The notes under the pieces are model-generated. The model was given only the letters and a program-made list of their open reading frames with translations, did no database searches and was not told the DNA's origin. Below, one piece after another: positions 12,400-12,591 of a DNA stretch of 12,591 nt. The stretch covers positions 1-12,591 of the forward strand of contig DATMEW010000080.1 of NCBI GenBank assembly GCA_035556495.1, given 5' to 3'. A program made the translations under genes and the position numbers. The stretch is from CANKHJ01 sp035556495 (lineage in GTDB: Bacteria > Pseudomonadota > Alphaproteobacteria > Rhizobiales > Xanthobacteraceae). Within the stretch, counting starts at the first letter, position 1. Each line of letters starts with the position of its first letter.

Positions 12400-12591
12400 T
12401 CAGTGCGCGCGGATCAGCAGCAGCACGCCAACAACCACCATGACGATGCCGAGGGCTTCGCGCAGGCTGGTCCGCTGCTTGAAGACCAACAGGCTCATGG
12501 CCTGCGCGAACAGCACCTCCACCAGCGCGAGGGTGCGCACGCTGGCGGCGGTGGCCAGCGCGAAAGCCAGAAACCAGAATTGCGACGCGGC
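12400..12591 (-). CDS. EamA/DMT-family transporter, C-terminal fragment (partial at window edge)
   Basis: Reading leftward from the window edge, 63 codons are open to a TGA at 12402-12400. The encoded end shows two membrane helices: FWFLAFALATAASVRTLAL leading into VEVLFAQAMSLLVF, then a basic loop KQRTSLREALG, then IVMVVVGVLLLI and the tail RAH. The pattern of a helix with VRTL-x-LVEVLF, a short basic/acidic loop with REALG, and a final hydrophobic helix is typical of the last two helices of EamA (drug/metabolite transporter) proteins in the inner membrane. The start and most of the gene lie beyond base 12591. Substrate cannot be inferred. Everything visible is intact, so this is a whole gene cut by the window, not a pseudogene. 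Confidence 0.78.
   Translation of the reverse strand, partial: AASQFWFLAFALATAASVRTLALVEVLFAQAMSLLVFKQRTSLREALGIVMVVVGVLLLIRAH

Overview
The window is GC-rich bacterial chromosomal DNA, with G or C dominating third codon positions. The gene content and order point to an alphaproteobacterium. The strongest evidence is the tightly packed block comF - grxC - carbon-nitrogen hydrolase - DUF1178 with a divergent NDUFAF5-like methyltransferase gene. A DUF2076 protein, an orphan Flp pilin and an ErfK-type L,D-transpeptidase agree with this. A sequence resembling the palindromic repeat common in Hyphomicrobiales (Rhizobiales) follows the CheZ-like gene and hints at that order, but I cannot name a genus. 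I see no tRNA, rRNA, insertion sequence, prophage or CRISPR array.

Layout, left to right. 1-239: gene-poor edge, with a stem-loop behind the aldolase gene and perhaps the start of a leftward gene. 240-962 (-): class II aldolase/adducin-type enzyme. 963-1353: 391-bp divergent intergenic region. 1354-3283 (+): a membrane-anchored GT2 glycosyltransferase and a ChbG/HpnK (YdjC)-family deacetylase, 7 bp apart. 3375-4091 (+): DUF2076 protein, ending at a bidirectional terminator shared with the convergent L,D-transpeptidase gene 4177-5340 (-). 5595-6176 (+): small CheZ-like phosphatase with a FliM-like C-terminal tail. 6351-8269 (+): argJ, mutT and a Flp-type pilin. 8304-9239 (-): methyltransferase, convergent with the pilin gene across a nested hairpin. 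9341-11830 (+): comF, grxC, carbon-nitrogen hydrolase and DUF1178, the last three with ATGA stop/start overlaps. 11831-12399: about 570 bp without genes, holding three copies of a 62-nt dyad-containing repeat. 12400-12591 (-): C-terminal end of an EamA/DMT-type transporter, cut by the window edge.

How the genes may work together. The GT2 and YdjC genes resemble the pair used elsewhere to make a polyprenyl-phosphate sugar and then deacetylate it, so they may supply an amino sugar for envelope decoration. Glutaredoxin and the Nit-like amidase in one operon suggest thiol or glutathione maintenance. argJ and mutT are housekeeping genes. The CheZ-like protein probably acts on CheY-type response regulators, although no other chemotaxis gene is present here.

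The items most worth a second look are the CheZ-like protein with the FliM-type tail, the GT2-deacetylase pair, the 62-nt repeat family, and the methyltransferase with a degenerate SAM motif I. All calls were made by eye from sequence and remembered family features; no database search was run.
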